A stretch of DNA of 64,000 nt from Streptomyces wedmorensis (GCF_000716445.1 NZ_JNWK01000038.1:1-64000), one strand, 5' to 3'. Positions 44,124 to 52,667 are shown, counted from the first letter of the stretch. Notes: generated by a model from the sequence alone, not told the origin. Translations and numbers: made by a program.

Positions 44124-44722
44124 TGGCCGGATCACCCGACCTGTGGGCCCGATGGGGAGACTTCGGCAAATTCAACACGCGGGGCGTGAAGGGCGGTGAA
44201 GCCCTGATCCTCGAACTCAACCGGATCGTCTACTCCTCCGGCATCGCCTCGCCCGTCACCTCCAAGCGAGGCCTTTCCGCCCGCCTGCGCTACCTCGACA
44301 GCCCCGCCGGCCGCGCCGCCCTGAAGGACCAGGGCGTCACCGCGCGGACGATCCGTTCGTGGATGAAGGGCAAGTCGACCCCCACCGCGGCGAACCGCGA
44401 GCGCATCGACAGCGCGTACTGGGGCCGGCGGCGCGAGAACCTGATCCGCTCCGGCTGGCTCAAGCGCCACCTGGACAACGACGGCCGCGGCCGCCGGATG
44501 GAGATCTACCCCGTCGACCAGAGCCAGGTCCCGGCCGAACGCTCCCGCCCCACCCTTCAGCAGAGGTCCATCACGGTCCGCTACATCTGGGGCGACCTCG
44601 TCGACGCCTGGGCCGCCCAGGACGCCGACACCGTCGACGAGATCTGGGACGACGTCATCAGCGACCTCGACTCCGACTACAACGCCTACGCCCACGTCTC
44701 CTCGGTCGGCATCGGCGCCTGA
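44123..44722 (+). CDS. Putative terminal protein (Tpg-like) with helix-turn-helix
   Basis: The 199-residue basic protein follows the Tap-like gene with overlapping stop and start. It contains a helix-turn-helix (LKDQGVTARTIRSWMKGKST then PTAANRERIDSAYWGRRREN, about residues 73-112) and a basic region (LIRSGWLKRHLDNDGRGRRM). An acidic helical C-terminus follows (ITVRYIWGDLVDAWAAQDAD, TVDEIWDDVISDLDSDYNAY). Size, gene order and HTH placement resemble Tpg, which caps Streptomyces telomeres. The sequence is divergent, so a regulator is an alternative. Confidence 0.45.
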   Translation: MAGSPDLWARWGDFGKFNTRGVKGGEALILELNRIVYSSGIASPVTSKRGLSARLRYLDSPAGRAALKDQGVTARTIRSWMKGKSTPTAANRERIDSAYWGRRRENLIRSGWLKRHLDNDGRGRRMEIYPVDQSQVPAERSRPTLQQRSITVRYIWGDLVDAWAAQDADTVDEIWDDVISDLDSDYNAYAHVSSVGIGA

Positions 44723-44737
44723 CCGCCCTCTACGACA

Positions 44738-44766
44738 TGTGCCCCGGCCCGACGGGCCGGGGCACA
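44738..44766 (+). terminator. Strong terminator after the Tap/Tpg-like operon
   Basis: TGTGCCCCGGCCC, a 3-base loop, GGGCCGGGGCACA form a perfect 13-bp stem 15 bases after the stop at 44722. The operon therefore ends with the Tpg-like gene. Confidence 0.8.
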
Positions 44767-44782
44767 GCTATCTGCTCTTGCC

Positions 44783-45082
44783 TCACTTCTTCGGCCTGCA
44801 TGACCAGTGCTCGGGCAGGCCTTCGGGTCCTGCAAGGCTCGCGGGCGTACCGCAGCCGAAGCGACAGGGTGGGATCGCTTGACCCTGCGCGTCGACCGGA
44901 ACCTTGCCGGCCTCGGGTTCCGGAGGGCGGGACTCTAGGACGATCGTGCGGCTGCCACGTTTCTGCCTGGTTCGGCCCGTACCTCCGAAGCCGGACGGTC
45001 CTCGGTGCACCTGTCGAGCGGCCAACCGGTTCGCCACGGCGTGCCCGACACCGCCCCAGCCCCGCCTGCGTACGCGAGGCAT
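44783..45082 (-). CDS. Small zinc-ribbon-like hypothetical protein
   Basis: The C-terminal half (RTIVLESRPPEPEAGKVPVD, AQGQAIPPCRFGCGTPASLA, GPEGLPEHWSCRPKK) looks real, with a CRFGC...WSC cysteine arrangement. The N-terminal 45 residues are Arg/Gly-rich and less certain, so the true start may be internal. It converges on the terminator of the Tap/Tpg-like operon. Confidence 0.4.
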   Translation of the reverse strand: MPRVRRRGWGGVGHAVANRLAARQVHRGPSGFGGTGRTRQKRGSRTIVLESRPPEPEAGKVPVDAQGQAIPPCRFGCGTPASLAGPEGLPEHWSCRPKK

Positions 45083-45122
45083 GCGGCGGCCTCACCCCCA
45101 CCCGGTGCGTTTCTCCTTGACC

Positions 45123-45285
45123 TCAGCTCAGGATGTCGTTGGCGAAGGCGACGACGGCCTCGGTGTCGGTGGTCAGGAACTTGACCAGCTCCCAGGCGGC
45201 GTTCTGCTTCTCGCTGTGCGCCGAGACGCCGAGTAGGGCGGAGGCGCCCCGGGCGTCGAAACCCCCGGCGGTACGGAGCGTTCGG
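45123..45285 (-). pseudogene. Extracellular solute-binding protein, C-terminal remnant
   Basis: The minus strand reads GGFDARGASALLGVSAHSEK then QNAAWELVKFLTTDTEAVVA ending FANDILS and a stop. NxxAAWELVKFLTxxE is a signature of sugar ABC transporter binding proteins near the end of lobe 2. The rest of the protein and the transporter genes are missing. Confidence 0.5.
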
Positions 45286-45320
45286 GCGGCGGGCCGTCGC
45301 CGCCCGACGACCCTCGGGCG

Positions 45321-46601
45321 TCAGGCCTCCTCCTCCGCGAGGACGTCCTTGATCTCCAGCATGTTGCGCAGAGCGGCGAACATGGCGGTGAAGGCCGCGT
45401 CCATGGCCGTCTTGGCCGCGGTGTACCAGCCGCCGTTGACGGTGCCCTCTCCGAACTGGTTCCTCACGTGCCCGAGTGCGACTATGTCGACGATGCTGTC
45501 GTCGCGTGCGCTCTCCAGTTCGGTGAGACTTCTCGCGGCCTCGTTCTCCATGAAGAGCCTGGCCGGACGGCAGTCACGCAGCAGCGCCAGGATGTCCCGC
45601 TTGTACAGGCCGAACACCCCGGCGTTGTTGTCGTCGCCCAGCCCCGAAGCCACCGTGCCGTACTGGTGGTGCCGCCGGTGCGTGTCGAGCGCGGTGGCGA
45701 CCTCCGCGCTCAGGCCGGCCAATTGTGTGTTCGCCGCCGTCAGTTTCGCGACGACGCGTTGCCGCTTCGCCTTGCTGTGCACCTTCCCGTCTCCGTTGAC
45801 CCAGGCGATGAGAGCCGCGCCTTGCGCTCTGGCGGCCTCCCGGAATTCGTTGACCAGGGTCGCGACGTCATTGAAAACGTGTTCTCCCTGGGCGTGGTCG
45901 ACTCCGGCCGTGCTGTTGTTCTGTCCGATCACCCGCTGGACCACGGCACCCTCGGTGGCAGCCTGCTGGTCCCGTTCGGCGGCGGCGGGTGCGTGTGAGA
46001 CCTCGGGGAGTGCGGAGCGCATGACGCGGGTGGCGTTGGCCTCGGCTTCGCGTTCGTAGCGGTCGGAGGGGTCGGAGATCTTCAGGCCGCTTCCGTTGTC
46101 GGTGCCGGCGACGGGGCCCTGGCGTTGCTGGATGACGTGGGTGAGTTCGTGGGCGAGGGTGTGTTTGTCGGTGCCGCCGTCGCCGATGACGACATGGCTG
46201 CCGGAGGTGTAGGCGCGGGCTCCGACCTCGGCGGCGGAGGCCTTGGCGGCGGAGTCGTCGTGGACGCGGACGTCGGAGAAGTCGGCGCCGAGCCGGGATT
46301 CCATGTCGGTGCGGGTGGCGTCGTCGAGGGGACGTCCAGAGGTGCGCAGCACGTCGTGGACGGCCGAGCGCTGCACGGCGGGCTGTCCGGCCCGCGCGTT
46401 CTGCTGGTGGCCGCAGCCGGCCGCGTGCTGGTGCCGCTCCTGGGCCCAGGGGTGACCCGCCTGGCGCAGGAGCTGAATCAGCGCCGTGTTCCCGGCGGTG
46501 CGTTGGATGTCGAGGCTGTCGGACGGGGCGAGAGGGGCTCGCGCCGCCGTCTGCTGGTGTCGGTGTTCGGAGTCCGGAGACCGGTTGGCTTCGCGAGCCA
46601 T
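45321..46601 (-). CDS. DUF4157 (eCIS-core) protein with HELTH metallopeptidase motif
   Basis: Residues of about 80-190 form the DUF4157 domain: LRTSGRPLDDATRTDMESRL, GADFSDVRVHDDSAAKASAA, GARAYTSGSHVVIGDGG, TLAHELTHVIQQRQGPV (HExxH-like zinc site) and PSDRYEREAEANATRVM. The N-terminal 80 residues are His/Gln-rich. The C-terminal 220 residues (NDVATLVNEFREAARAQGAA, ATALDTHRRHHQYGTVASGL, TAAKTAMDAAFTAMFAALRN) are helical and unrecognised, and may be a variable effector part. DUF4157 proteins are linked to extracellular contractile injection systems and polymorphic toxins; no such system is in the window. Confidence 0.8.
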   Translation of the reverse strand: MAREANRSPDSEHRHQQTAARAPLAPSDSLDIQRTAGNTALIQLLRQAGHPWAQERHQHAAGCGHQQNARAGQPAVQRSAVHDVLRTSGRPLDDATRTDMESRLGADFSDVRVHDDSAAKASAAEVGARAYTSGSHVVIGDGGTDKHTLAHELTHVIQQRQGPVAGTDNGSGLKISDPSDRYEREAEANATRVMRSALPEVSHAPAAAERDQQAATEGAVVQRVIGQNNSTAGVDHAQGEHVFNDVATLVNEFREAARAQGAALIAWVNGDGKVHSKAKRQRVVAKLTAANTQLAGLSAEVATALDTHRRHHQYGTVASGLGDDNNAGVFGLYKRDILALLRDCRPARLFMENEAARSLTELESARDDSIVDIVALGHVRNQFGEGTVNGGWYTAAKTAMDAAFTAMFAALRNMLEIKDVLAEEEA

Positions 46602-46734
46602 GGAGAGGACGCCTTTCCGTGGAAACAGTCGGGTTCCACTTCACAACACCGCTTCGAACAGGCCGGAGGAATGCCTCGGCGGACAGGAGGGAGGGCAGCG
46701 GTCGCTGCCCGAGAGCCCCGGGGCCGGCCGCGAC
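46602..46734. other. Upstream region of the DUF4157 gene
   Basis: This presumably holds the promoter of the leftward DUF4157 gene; no specific element was recognised. Confidence 0.3.
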
Positions 46735-46888
46735 CGCCCTCGGCAGAACCCGCCTCCAGCACCGGTTCACCGCAGCAGCGATCAACCTCGCCCGCCTCGA
46801 CGCCTGGACCACCAACCGGTCCCGCACCCGGACCTCCCACCCGGCAGCACTTCGCCCCGCCGAGCGACAACTCGACGGGGCGAAGTGA
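46735..46888 (+). pseudogene. IS1182-type transposase, C-terminal remnant
   Basis: GRTRLQHRFTAAAINLARLD then AWTTNRSRTRTSHPAALRPA resembles the extreme C-terminus of IS1182-family transposases (KTxLQHxxTAAAINxxRLxAW). No catalytic residues remain, and upstream sequence in frame is unrelated. Confidence 0.5.
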
Positions 46889-46955
46889 CCCGCACCCACA
46901 GAACTAACGAAAAGATCAGTAGTGGAGGCGGAGCGATCGTTGTTGGGGGCGCGCA

Positions 46956-47261
46956 ATGGCAGGGTGGTCGATAGCAGCATGGGTACGAATCCGGCGTGCT
47001 CTCAGGCAGGGCTGGGATCCCGACATAGTCCACGGGCTTGGGCTGCCCGTCCCGCGAACAACCCAGGACCAAGCCCGGAACCTCGTTGAGCAGCGAAAAT
47101 GGGACGAAGCGATCACGAAGATTCGCGAGGCGACGGGATACGGCCGTCGCGAGGCGCGATGCATTGCGCTGGCCCTGATGTACGGCTGGAAGATCCCGAC
47201 TCCAATGCCACTGAGACCCAAGCGCCTCCGATCACGCGGTCCCGTCAACCGGAAAGTTTGA
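46956..47261 (+). CDS. Small hypothetical protein
   Basis: A GGGGG run six bases before ATG 46956 could serve as ribosome binding site. The 101-residue protein contains KWDEAITKIREATGYGRREA then RCIALALMYGWKIPTP. This paired-helix pattern resembles the C-terminal domain of ribosomal protein L7/L12 and other proteins that bind through a KxxR-ATG helix. The C-terminus is basic. The function is unknown. Confidence 0.5.
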   Translation: MAGWSIAAWVRIRRALRQGWDPDIVHGLGLPVPRTTQDQARNLVEQRKWDEAITKIREATGYGRREARCIALALMYGWKIPTPMPLRPKRLRSRGPVNRKV

Positions 47262-47306
47262 CCATCACGGAACTGCGGCCAGAACCAAAATTCGAGATCC
47301 GCGTCA

Positions 47307-48158
47307 CTACTGCCCGTCGACGGCTTCGGTCACATGCTGCCAGTTGTCCAGGTCCGCGATGCGTGCCTCCAAAGCGTCGCGCATGTTCGTCGCGCCGGGG
47401 GCGTCAAGGGCCAGGCGCAGTGGGAGGTTGGGGTTGTCGACAGCGGTTCGGATGCCTTCGGCGATCCGTGCCGCGGCGGAGAAAGCGGTCGCCGGCAGCT
47501 CGCCGATGGCCTTCTGCACCTCGCGGACGGTCTGGTCGTAGTCGTCCAGGCCGGCTGCGACGTCGAGGTTGGCGAGGAAGGGTGTCGCGGTCAGCCCGGG
47601 CTGGATGAGCGTGACCTTGATGCCGAGCGGTGCGACCTCGGCTGCGAGCGCCTCGGACAGTCCCTCGACCGCGTGCTTGGTGGCGGCGAGCAGACCCACG
47701 CCGGGGTGGGCGGACTGTCCGTAGACCGACGAGCCCTGGAGGATGTGCCCGGACCGCTGGGCGCGGAGGACCGGCAGCGTCGCGCGGAGCACGTTGAGCA
47801 CTCCGAAGACGTTGGTGTCGAACACGGCGCGGACCTGCGTGTCGGAGGCCTCCTCCACGGCTCCGAACAGTCCGTATCCCGCGTTGTTGGCCACGACGTC
47901 GATACGGCCGAACCGCGCGAGCGCGCCTTGTACGGCGTCTCGGACGGCTCGCTCGTCACGTACGTCCGTGTTGATGAGGAGCAGGCGCTCACCGTGCGAT
48001 GGCGCCAGTTCGTCCAGGGCCGAGGTGTCGCGGGCGAGGGCCGCGACGGTGTCGCCGTTCTCCAGTGCCTGGAGCACCAGGTGGCGGCCGATCCCGGACG
48101 ACGCGCCGGTGATCAGCCATGTGCGGGAGTGGGTCCGGTCGTTCAGCGTCTCATTCAT
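47307..48158 (-). CDS. Short-chain dehydrogenase/reductase
   Basis: ATG 48158 gives 283 residues. The classical SDR pattern is complete: LITGASSGIGRHLVLQAL (TGxxxGIG), NTDVRDERAVRDAVQ, VVANNAGYGLFGA (NNAG), the active-site Ser in QGSSVYGQ, then a VGLLAATKHAVEGLSEALAA segment where the Tyr of YxxxK is replaced (LAATKHA). Loss of the catalytic Tyr is unusual and may reduce activity. The gene is divergent from a CGNR regulator, a common regulator/target arrangement. Confidence 0.88.
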   Translation of the reverse strand: MNETLNDRTHSRTWLITGASSGIGRHLVLQALENGDTVAALARDTSALDELAPSHGERLLLINTDVRDERAVRDAVQGALARFGRIDVVANNAGYGLFGAVEEASDTQVRAVFDTNVFGVLNVLRATLPVLRAQRSGHILQGSSVYGQSAHPGVGLLAATKHAVEGLSEALAAEVAPLGIKVTLIQPGLTATPFLANLDVAAGLDDYDQTVREVQKAIGELPATAFSAAARIAEGIRTAVDNPNLPLRLALDAPGATNMRDALEARIADLDNWQHVTEAVDGQ

Positions 48159-48263
48159 GTTGCGACCGTAAGCTGTTAGCTCGCAACACGTCAATCGACA
48201 TCGACGGAAGAGTTGCCCACTAGGTGAATTAGCTCCACTCACACCTTGATGTACTGTGGCAGG

Positions 48264-48881
48264 ATGATCGCAGTCGCAGCGGCATCCGAATCCCCCGAAC
48301 CCAGCCCGCGCACCGTGCCGCCGACGGTGGAAACCGTCCTCGCGTTCGTGAACACGCGCGCGGACGGATCCGGCCGCCAAGAGCTGTTCGGGAGCGGGGA
48401 CTCGTTCGCGGTGTGGCTGGCGGGGCGTGACGAGTTCGGTGGCGACACCGTGGTGACCGACGCCGACGCCGCGGTCGCGCGCGAACTGCGCGACGCCCTG
48501 GTGACCGTGCTGCTCGCGCACTCGGGCGATCAGGAAAGCCTCGGTGAGCCGCTGCTGCGTGCCGAGCGGCACCTGCGGCGCGTGGGATCGCTCTACCCGC
48601 TGGCGACGGTCGTCACGGCCGATGGCGTGGAGCTGACCTCACCACAGGCGGGGGTGCCGCACGTGTTCGGAACCGTACTGGCCGCCGTGACCACGTTCGC
48701 GCAGAGCAACGATTGGGGACGTGTCAAAGCGTGCCGTAACCCCCCATGCCACTTCGGCTTCCTCGACCGCACCCGAAACGGAGCGGGGCTCTACTGCAGC
48801 ACCGGCTGCGGCTCCCAGGTGTCCATGCGCAAACACCGCCAACGGCAGCGGCATGGCACGGGTGCGCCGTCCGAGGCGTGA
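48264..48881 (+). CDS. CGNR zinc-finger (ABATE-domain) regulator
   Basis: The C-terminal zinc finger is clear: RVKACRNPPCHFGFLDRTRN then GAGLYCSTGCGSQVSMRKHR (C-x4-C...C-x3-C with the CGxxxxxxKHR motif). The preceding region (VETVLAFVNTRADGSGRQEL, LRDALVTVLLAHSGDQESLG) matches the stress-response ABATE-like domain of this family. ATG 48264 was chosen; a TTG/ATG pair at 48246/48249 is possible. The divergent SDR, 106 bases away, is the likely target. Confidence 0.88.
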   Translation: MIAVAAASESPEPSPRTVPPTVETVLAFVNTRADGSGRQELFGSGDSFAVWLAGRDEFGGDTVVTDADAAVARELRDALVTVLLAHSGDQESLGEPLLRAERHLRRVGSLYPLATVVTADGVELTSPQAGVPHVFGTVLAAVTTFAQSNDWGRVKACRNPPCHFGFLDRTRNGAGLYCSTGCGSQVSMRKHRQRQRHGTGAPSEA

Positions 48882-48939
48882 CGCCCCCCTTCCAGCGCGG
48901 GAAGGCGATCACCACCACCGACGAACACGTCGGCGCGAA

Positions 48940-49300
48940 CGAAGGCGTTCGTGCCGCTGGACGGCACCCTGCTGCCGATCGACCGGATCGCCGCCGACAC
49001 CCCGTACTACCCGGGCAAGCACAAGCGTCACGGCTGAACGTCCAGGTCCTCACCGATCCATTCGACCGACCGCCGTGGGCGTCCCCGGCGCTGCCCGGAT
49101 CCACCCACGATCTCACCCCTGCGAGGACTCACGGGATCATCGACGCACTCGCCGATGCCGGGCTGAAGCGCTGGGCGGACAAGGCTTGCCAGGGCGCCGG
49201 CCGTCACGTCCGCGTGCCGTTCCGCGGCCGCCGGCTCAAGCGAGGGAAGCGACGCCACAACAGCAGCCACGCCAAGATCCTTCCCCAAGCTCTCGGCTTC
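48940..49300 (+). pseudogene. DDE transposase remnant (transposase family protein), frameshifted
   Basis: AFVPLDGTLLPIDRIAADTP then YYPGKHKRHG ends at a TGA. LNVQVLTDPFDRPPWASPAL, PGSTHDLTPARTHGIIDALA, DAGLKRWADKACQGAGRHVR and VPFRGRRLKRGKRRHNSSHA continue in the next frame. This is the middle of an IS5-superfamily DDE transposase (LDGT first Asp, ADKxYQG second Asp). The N- and C-terminal parts are lost. Confidence 0.7.
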
Positions 49301-49323
49301 GCTGAGGGACCCCGTCACCGCGG

Positions 49324-50248
49324 GATAGCTCCATCGGCGGACCGCTGCTCTGGCCTGCCGGCGAGCCGTGGCCGCACTGCGACGGACCTCATCTGGTGGA
49401 CGGGATCAACCTGCCGCTGTCCCCGGCGGACGTGAGGCTGAAACGGCGGATCCTTGCCGCCTCCCGCGAACGGAGCCCGACCCCGCAGGAACGAGAAGCC
49501 CTTGAACGGATCAACCCTCCTCGGCAATACCCGATGAAGGTGGCGGTCGCCCCGTATGAGGGCTCCATCGCGATGCTGCCGATCGCGCAGCTGTACAAGC
49601 GGGACGTGCCCGATCTGCCCACACCCGAAGGAGCGGACCTGCTCCAGGTCCTGTGGTGCCCCTTCGACCACCCGATCATGCCCAAGACCGCGCTGTTCCG
49701 GCGGTCGGCAAGCACGGTCACCGACATCCTGAGCGAGCCCCCCCGAACCGTCCGTGATGCAGTACGACGGCTATCTCCCCGAGCCGTGCCTGCTCCACCC
49801 CGAGCAGGTCACCGAATACCCCGACAACCTTGAGGTGAGCAAGGAACTGCAGGAGCAGCTCGGGAACTGGAGCATGTGGCAGGCCGCCGACGTGGAGATG
49901 GACAGTGACTACGAGTCGTGCCCGGAGGAGTTCTACGACAGTGAACTGGCAGGCGCGCCCGGCTGGAAAGTCGGCGGTTGGCCGCGGTGGACCTCCACCG
50001 ACCCCGACCCGCGGCTCTGCACTGCGTGCGGCAGCGACATGGATGCCCTACTGACGATCGCCACGTTCGAGAGCGGCGACGACAGCAGCTGGCTCCCGCG
50101 CCAGGAACCGGAGGCTGCATCACTTACAGGCTTCGACCCCTACGAACGTAGCCAGCCCACTGCCGTCCATATCGGCAGCGGCTACGACCAGCAGCTCTAC
50201 GTCTGCCCGGCGACGCCCGAGCACCCCCACTCCGAGCTGATGCACTAG
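49324..50248 (+). pseudogene. DUF1963/YwqG-like protein, truncated and frameshifted
   Basis: SSIGGPLLWPAGEPWPHCDG, HLVDGINLPLSPADVRLKRR and EGADLLQVLWCPFDHPIMPK come first. After a shift near 49750, MQYDGYLPEPCLLHPEQVTE, KVGGWPRWTSTDPDPRLCTA, CGSDMDALLTIATFESGDDS and VHIGSGYDQQLYVCPATPEH follow. GGxPLxxxGxPWP...GGWP and the Cys pair fit DUF1963-like proteins. The 5-prime end is missing. The stop codon TAG (50246-50248) is part of the CTAG boundary of the neighbouring element, so the insertion may have set the C-terminus. Confidence 0.55.
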
Positions 50249-50291
50249 GCCGTGTCCGGCGAATCGTTCGGAACGTGGCTAACCTTCTGCC

Positions 50292-50819
50292 GTGGACCTC
50301 TACTTCGATCCGGTGCCTCTGCTCAGCGATGCGCGAGGGGTATTCCTTGGGCAGTGGTCGGAGCGGAAGTGGCTCAACGTGCCCGGACCGTTCTACGGGG
50401 CCGAGACCGACAACTGCGGTACTGGCCGCATCCATGCCCCTGGGCTCGTGCTCTACGAGGCCGACTACTTCACCGAATACGTGTACCGGCAGCCACGGAC
50501 GGCGGAGGAGCTTCAGCAGCTGGTCGATGCAGCAGAAGCTGAGGCTTTCTCCGGCTACGGCTGTGACGGCGACACCCACTGGACACCGGAAGCGGTCCGG
50601 GAATGGTGGCACGACCGAGGGCGGATCAGAGAGTACCTGGCAAACCGGCGAGCCGACTGGGAGGTCGACGACGCGAAGGCAGGGCAAGGTGTGGCTGCCG
50701 CTGCCCTGAAGTACGCGGCCTACCTCGACGGCGATCTGGCGGCGCATCTCCGTGTCTATCTCTTCTGGCTTGAGGAGCGACGCTCTCCCACAGCTGCGGA
50801 CCGACTGCCGCAGCTCTGA
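50292..50819 (+). CDS. Hypothetical protein, cargo of the 3-kb element
   Basis: GTG 50292 starts a 175-residue acidic, aromatic-rich protein: DLYFDPVPLLSDARGVFLGQ, WSERKWLNVPGPFYGAETDN, EADYFTEYVYRQPRTAEELQ, EAVREWWHDRGRIREYLANR. It looks like a complete intracellular protein of the immunity-protein type by composition, but no family was recognised. It starts 43 bases inside the left end of the element and runs opposite to the transposase. Confidence 0.6.
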   Translation: MDLYFDPVPLLSDARGVFLGQWSERKWLNVPGPFYGAETDNCGTGRIHAPGLVLYEADYFTEYVYRQPRTAEELQQLVDAAEAEAFSGYGCDGDTHWTPEAVREWWHDRGRIREYLANRRADWEVDDAKAGQGVAAAALKYAAYLDGDLAAHLRVYLFWLEERRSPTAADRLPQL

Positions 50820-50832
50820 CGGCTGTGACCCA

Positions 50833-51471
50833 TCAGTCACGAAGCCAGAGGCGGATTGCTGCGACGGTCACGGTGCCGTGGAAGACGTAAGCGCGCTTGT
50901 CATAGCGCGTCGCCACGGCGCGGAAGCCCTTCAGCCTGTTGATCATGCGCTCGACCTCGTTGCGACGCTTGTACGCGGCGCGATCGAAGGCGGGTGGACG
51001 GCCTCCCGCTGAGCCCCTGGCCAGCCGGTGGCCCACTTGGTCCTTCTTCTCCGGAATGCTGTGGAAGATTTGGCGTCTGCGCAGGTAGGTCCGTATCCGG
51101 CGGCAGCTGTAGGCCCTATCGGCACTCAGTGCGTCCGGACGGGTGCGGGGATGGCCGCCACCCCGGCGGGGAACTCGAACCTCGGCCATGACCTGCTCGA
51201 ACATGATCCCATCGTGGGCCTGGTCGGGAGTGATGAGCAGGCCGAGTGGGCGGCGACCGCCTTCGCCGGCCAGGTGAATCTTGCTCGTCAGGCCGCCGCG
51301 GGATCGTCCGAGTCCCTCGTCGGCGCGGTGGCGGGCCGTGACTGCCCCCTTTTTGAGCCGTTCGTCGGTGCGTCCTTCCTTGCGCCTGCGGCGTGTGTCG
51401 GCGTACACCTCAATGTGCTCAGTCAGGTACGCAGCAAAGCGCTCAGCCTCAAGCGGGCGTGCCAGGGACAA
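50833..51471 (-). pseudogene. IS5-family transposase, C-terminal two-thirds
   Basis: KKGAVTARHRADEGLGRSRG, GLTSKIHLAGEGGRRPLGLL, RTRPDALSADRAYSCRRIRT (second Asp in ADRAY), GGRPPAFDRAAYKRRNEVER (catalytic Glu region) and LKGFRAVATRYDKRAYVFHG are present. The N-terminal DNA-binding part is missing here but a matching one occurs at 52893-53219. Residues ahead of KKGAV (RFAAYLTEHIEVYADTRRRR) are not typical of the family. Confidence 0.75.
51394..51450. repeat. Inverted homologous segment, partner at 52842-52895
   Basis: GTCGGCGTACACCTCAATGT here corresponds to GTCGGCGTACATGTGAATGT on the opposite strand at 52842-52895, about 75 percent identical over 53 bases. The two copies face each other across the cargo gene at 51530-52606 and mark the points where the transposase halves end. 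Confidence 0.5.
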
Positions 51472-51529
51472 GAGCGTGCGAGCGACTGCGGCCGAGGATC
51501 GGATTACTGCATGACGCGCGGCAACACGG

Positions 51530-52606
51530 TCAGCCGTGGTCCTCCCACTCCGCCTGGCAGAACCGGGCCCCGCTCACCGTGGTGTCCCCGGCTCGGGTGG
51601 CTCGTACGTACATGTTGAGGCCCGTGGGTCCAGGGTCTCCTCCGCAGCCGAAGGCGATACCCAGCCCGCTCTCCTCCAGGTGCTGCATCAGCAGCGTGTC
51701 AACGGCCTGGACCGGCATCCCAATCAGCCGAATGCCCTCGAATTCGACCTGTGGCCCGGTGAGTCCGTCGACCGTGACCGCGCCCAGGGTGGGAGGCAAG
51801 CCGGGGCCGCAGGCATAGTGAGCAGTCACTCCGGCCTGGTCGAACCGGTCGTGGTACAGGATCCACTCCCCGGGGCCCTCCCACGGCTGCCCGAAAGGGT
51901 ACCGGCCCAGGCGAGCAGTCGGCTTCTCGTCCAACGCGCTTACCACCTGCTGCGGATTCATACCGAACCGGAGGGGACCGATGCCCCGCAGGGGCGTCCA
52001 GTTCCAGCACGGCCGGTCTTGCGCGGCCTTGACAAGCCACGCCCCTGGGTTCGGCCGCTCATCACTGATGTCTCGCCAGTAGACGACTGGCTCGGATGCG
52101 TACGGATCCTCCGCCAGCTCACCGCTGACGAGCAGAGCACTCGTAATCACCGCGTCCTGCCGCTGGAGATACCCCTCGGACGACAGCCCCTGTTCCTGTG
52201 CGGCGCCCATGGAAATGCCCCACGCCACGACCTCCGGATCACCGCTCCAGTTCACCTGCACGGACGTTTCCTCCCGGCGTGCGAGCTCCTGAATATCCGA
52301 GCACACCTCGGAGGGCACTCGGGCGATCAGCTCAATGCCCCGCAGACTCACCAGCGGTCCGTCCATCGCATCGATCACCACCGCGACCAAACCCGAATCT
52401 GCCCCATAGATTCCGGTCACACCCCATTTGGTGTAATTGCCCCACCCCATGCCGCTGCCGAGCCCCTGTGAGACGTGGGCGACCGCCCCGCCCAGAGCCG
52501 ACGCCACCTGGCCCGGGTTCATTCCGAACCGCAGCGGTCCCACCCCCACCAACGGCTCAAGCACCCACTGCGCCCTCTCCCCAGGCTTCCTGTCCCACCA
52601 GCGCAC
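51530..52606 (-). CDS. Hypothetical protein with internal duplication, cargo of the 3-kb element
   Basis: The 358-residue protein contains two copies of one domain. VGVGPLRFGMNPGQVASALG (about residues 20-39) recurs as RGIGPLRFGMNPQQVVSALD (about 207-226), and VVIDAMDGPLVSLRGIELIA recurs as VTVDGLTGPQVEFEGIRLIG. Each repeat is about 150 residues. No signal peptide or membrane helix is seen. It is intact, in the transposase direction, between the split transposase halves. No family was recognised. Confidence 0.65.
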   Translation of the reverse strand: MRWWDRKPGERAQWVLEPLVGVGPLRFGMNPGQVASALGGAVAHVSQGLGSGMGWGNYTKWGVTGIYGADSGLVAVVIDAMDGPLVSLRGIELIARVPSEVCSDIQELARREETSVQVNWSGDPEVVAWGISMGAAQEQGLSSEGYLQRQDAVITSALLVSGELAEDPYASEPVVYWRDISDERPNPGAWLVKAAQDRPCWNWTPLRGIGPLRFGMNPQQVVSALDEKPTARLGRYPFGQPWEGPGEWILYHDRFDQAGVTAHYACGPGLPPTLGAVTVDGLTGPQVEFEGIRLIGMPVQAVDTLLMQHLEESGLGIAFGCGGDPGPTGLNMYVRATRAGDTTVSGARFCQAEWEDHG

Positions 52607-52667
52607 CCCAACCCCCAGCGATCACTCTGGACACCCCCGGCACTCTGCCGGCGACCAGGAAGCCACC

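Noticed and set aside
45133..46059. Rightward 308-residue frame over the DUF4157 gene
   Set aside because: Ser/Ala/Arg-rich shadow of a gene with clear HELTH and DUF4157 motifs.
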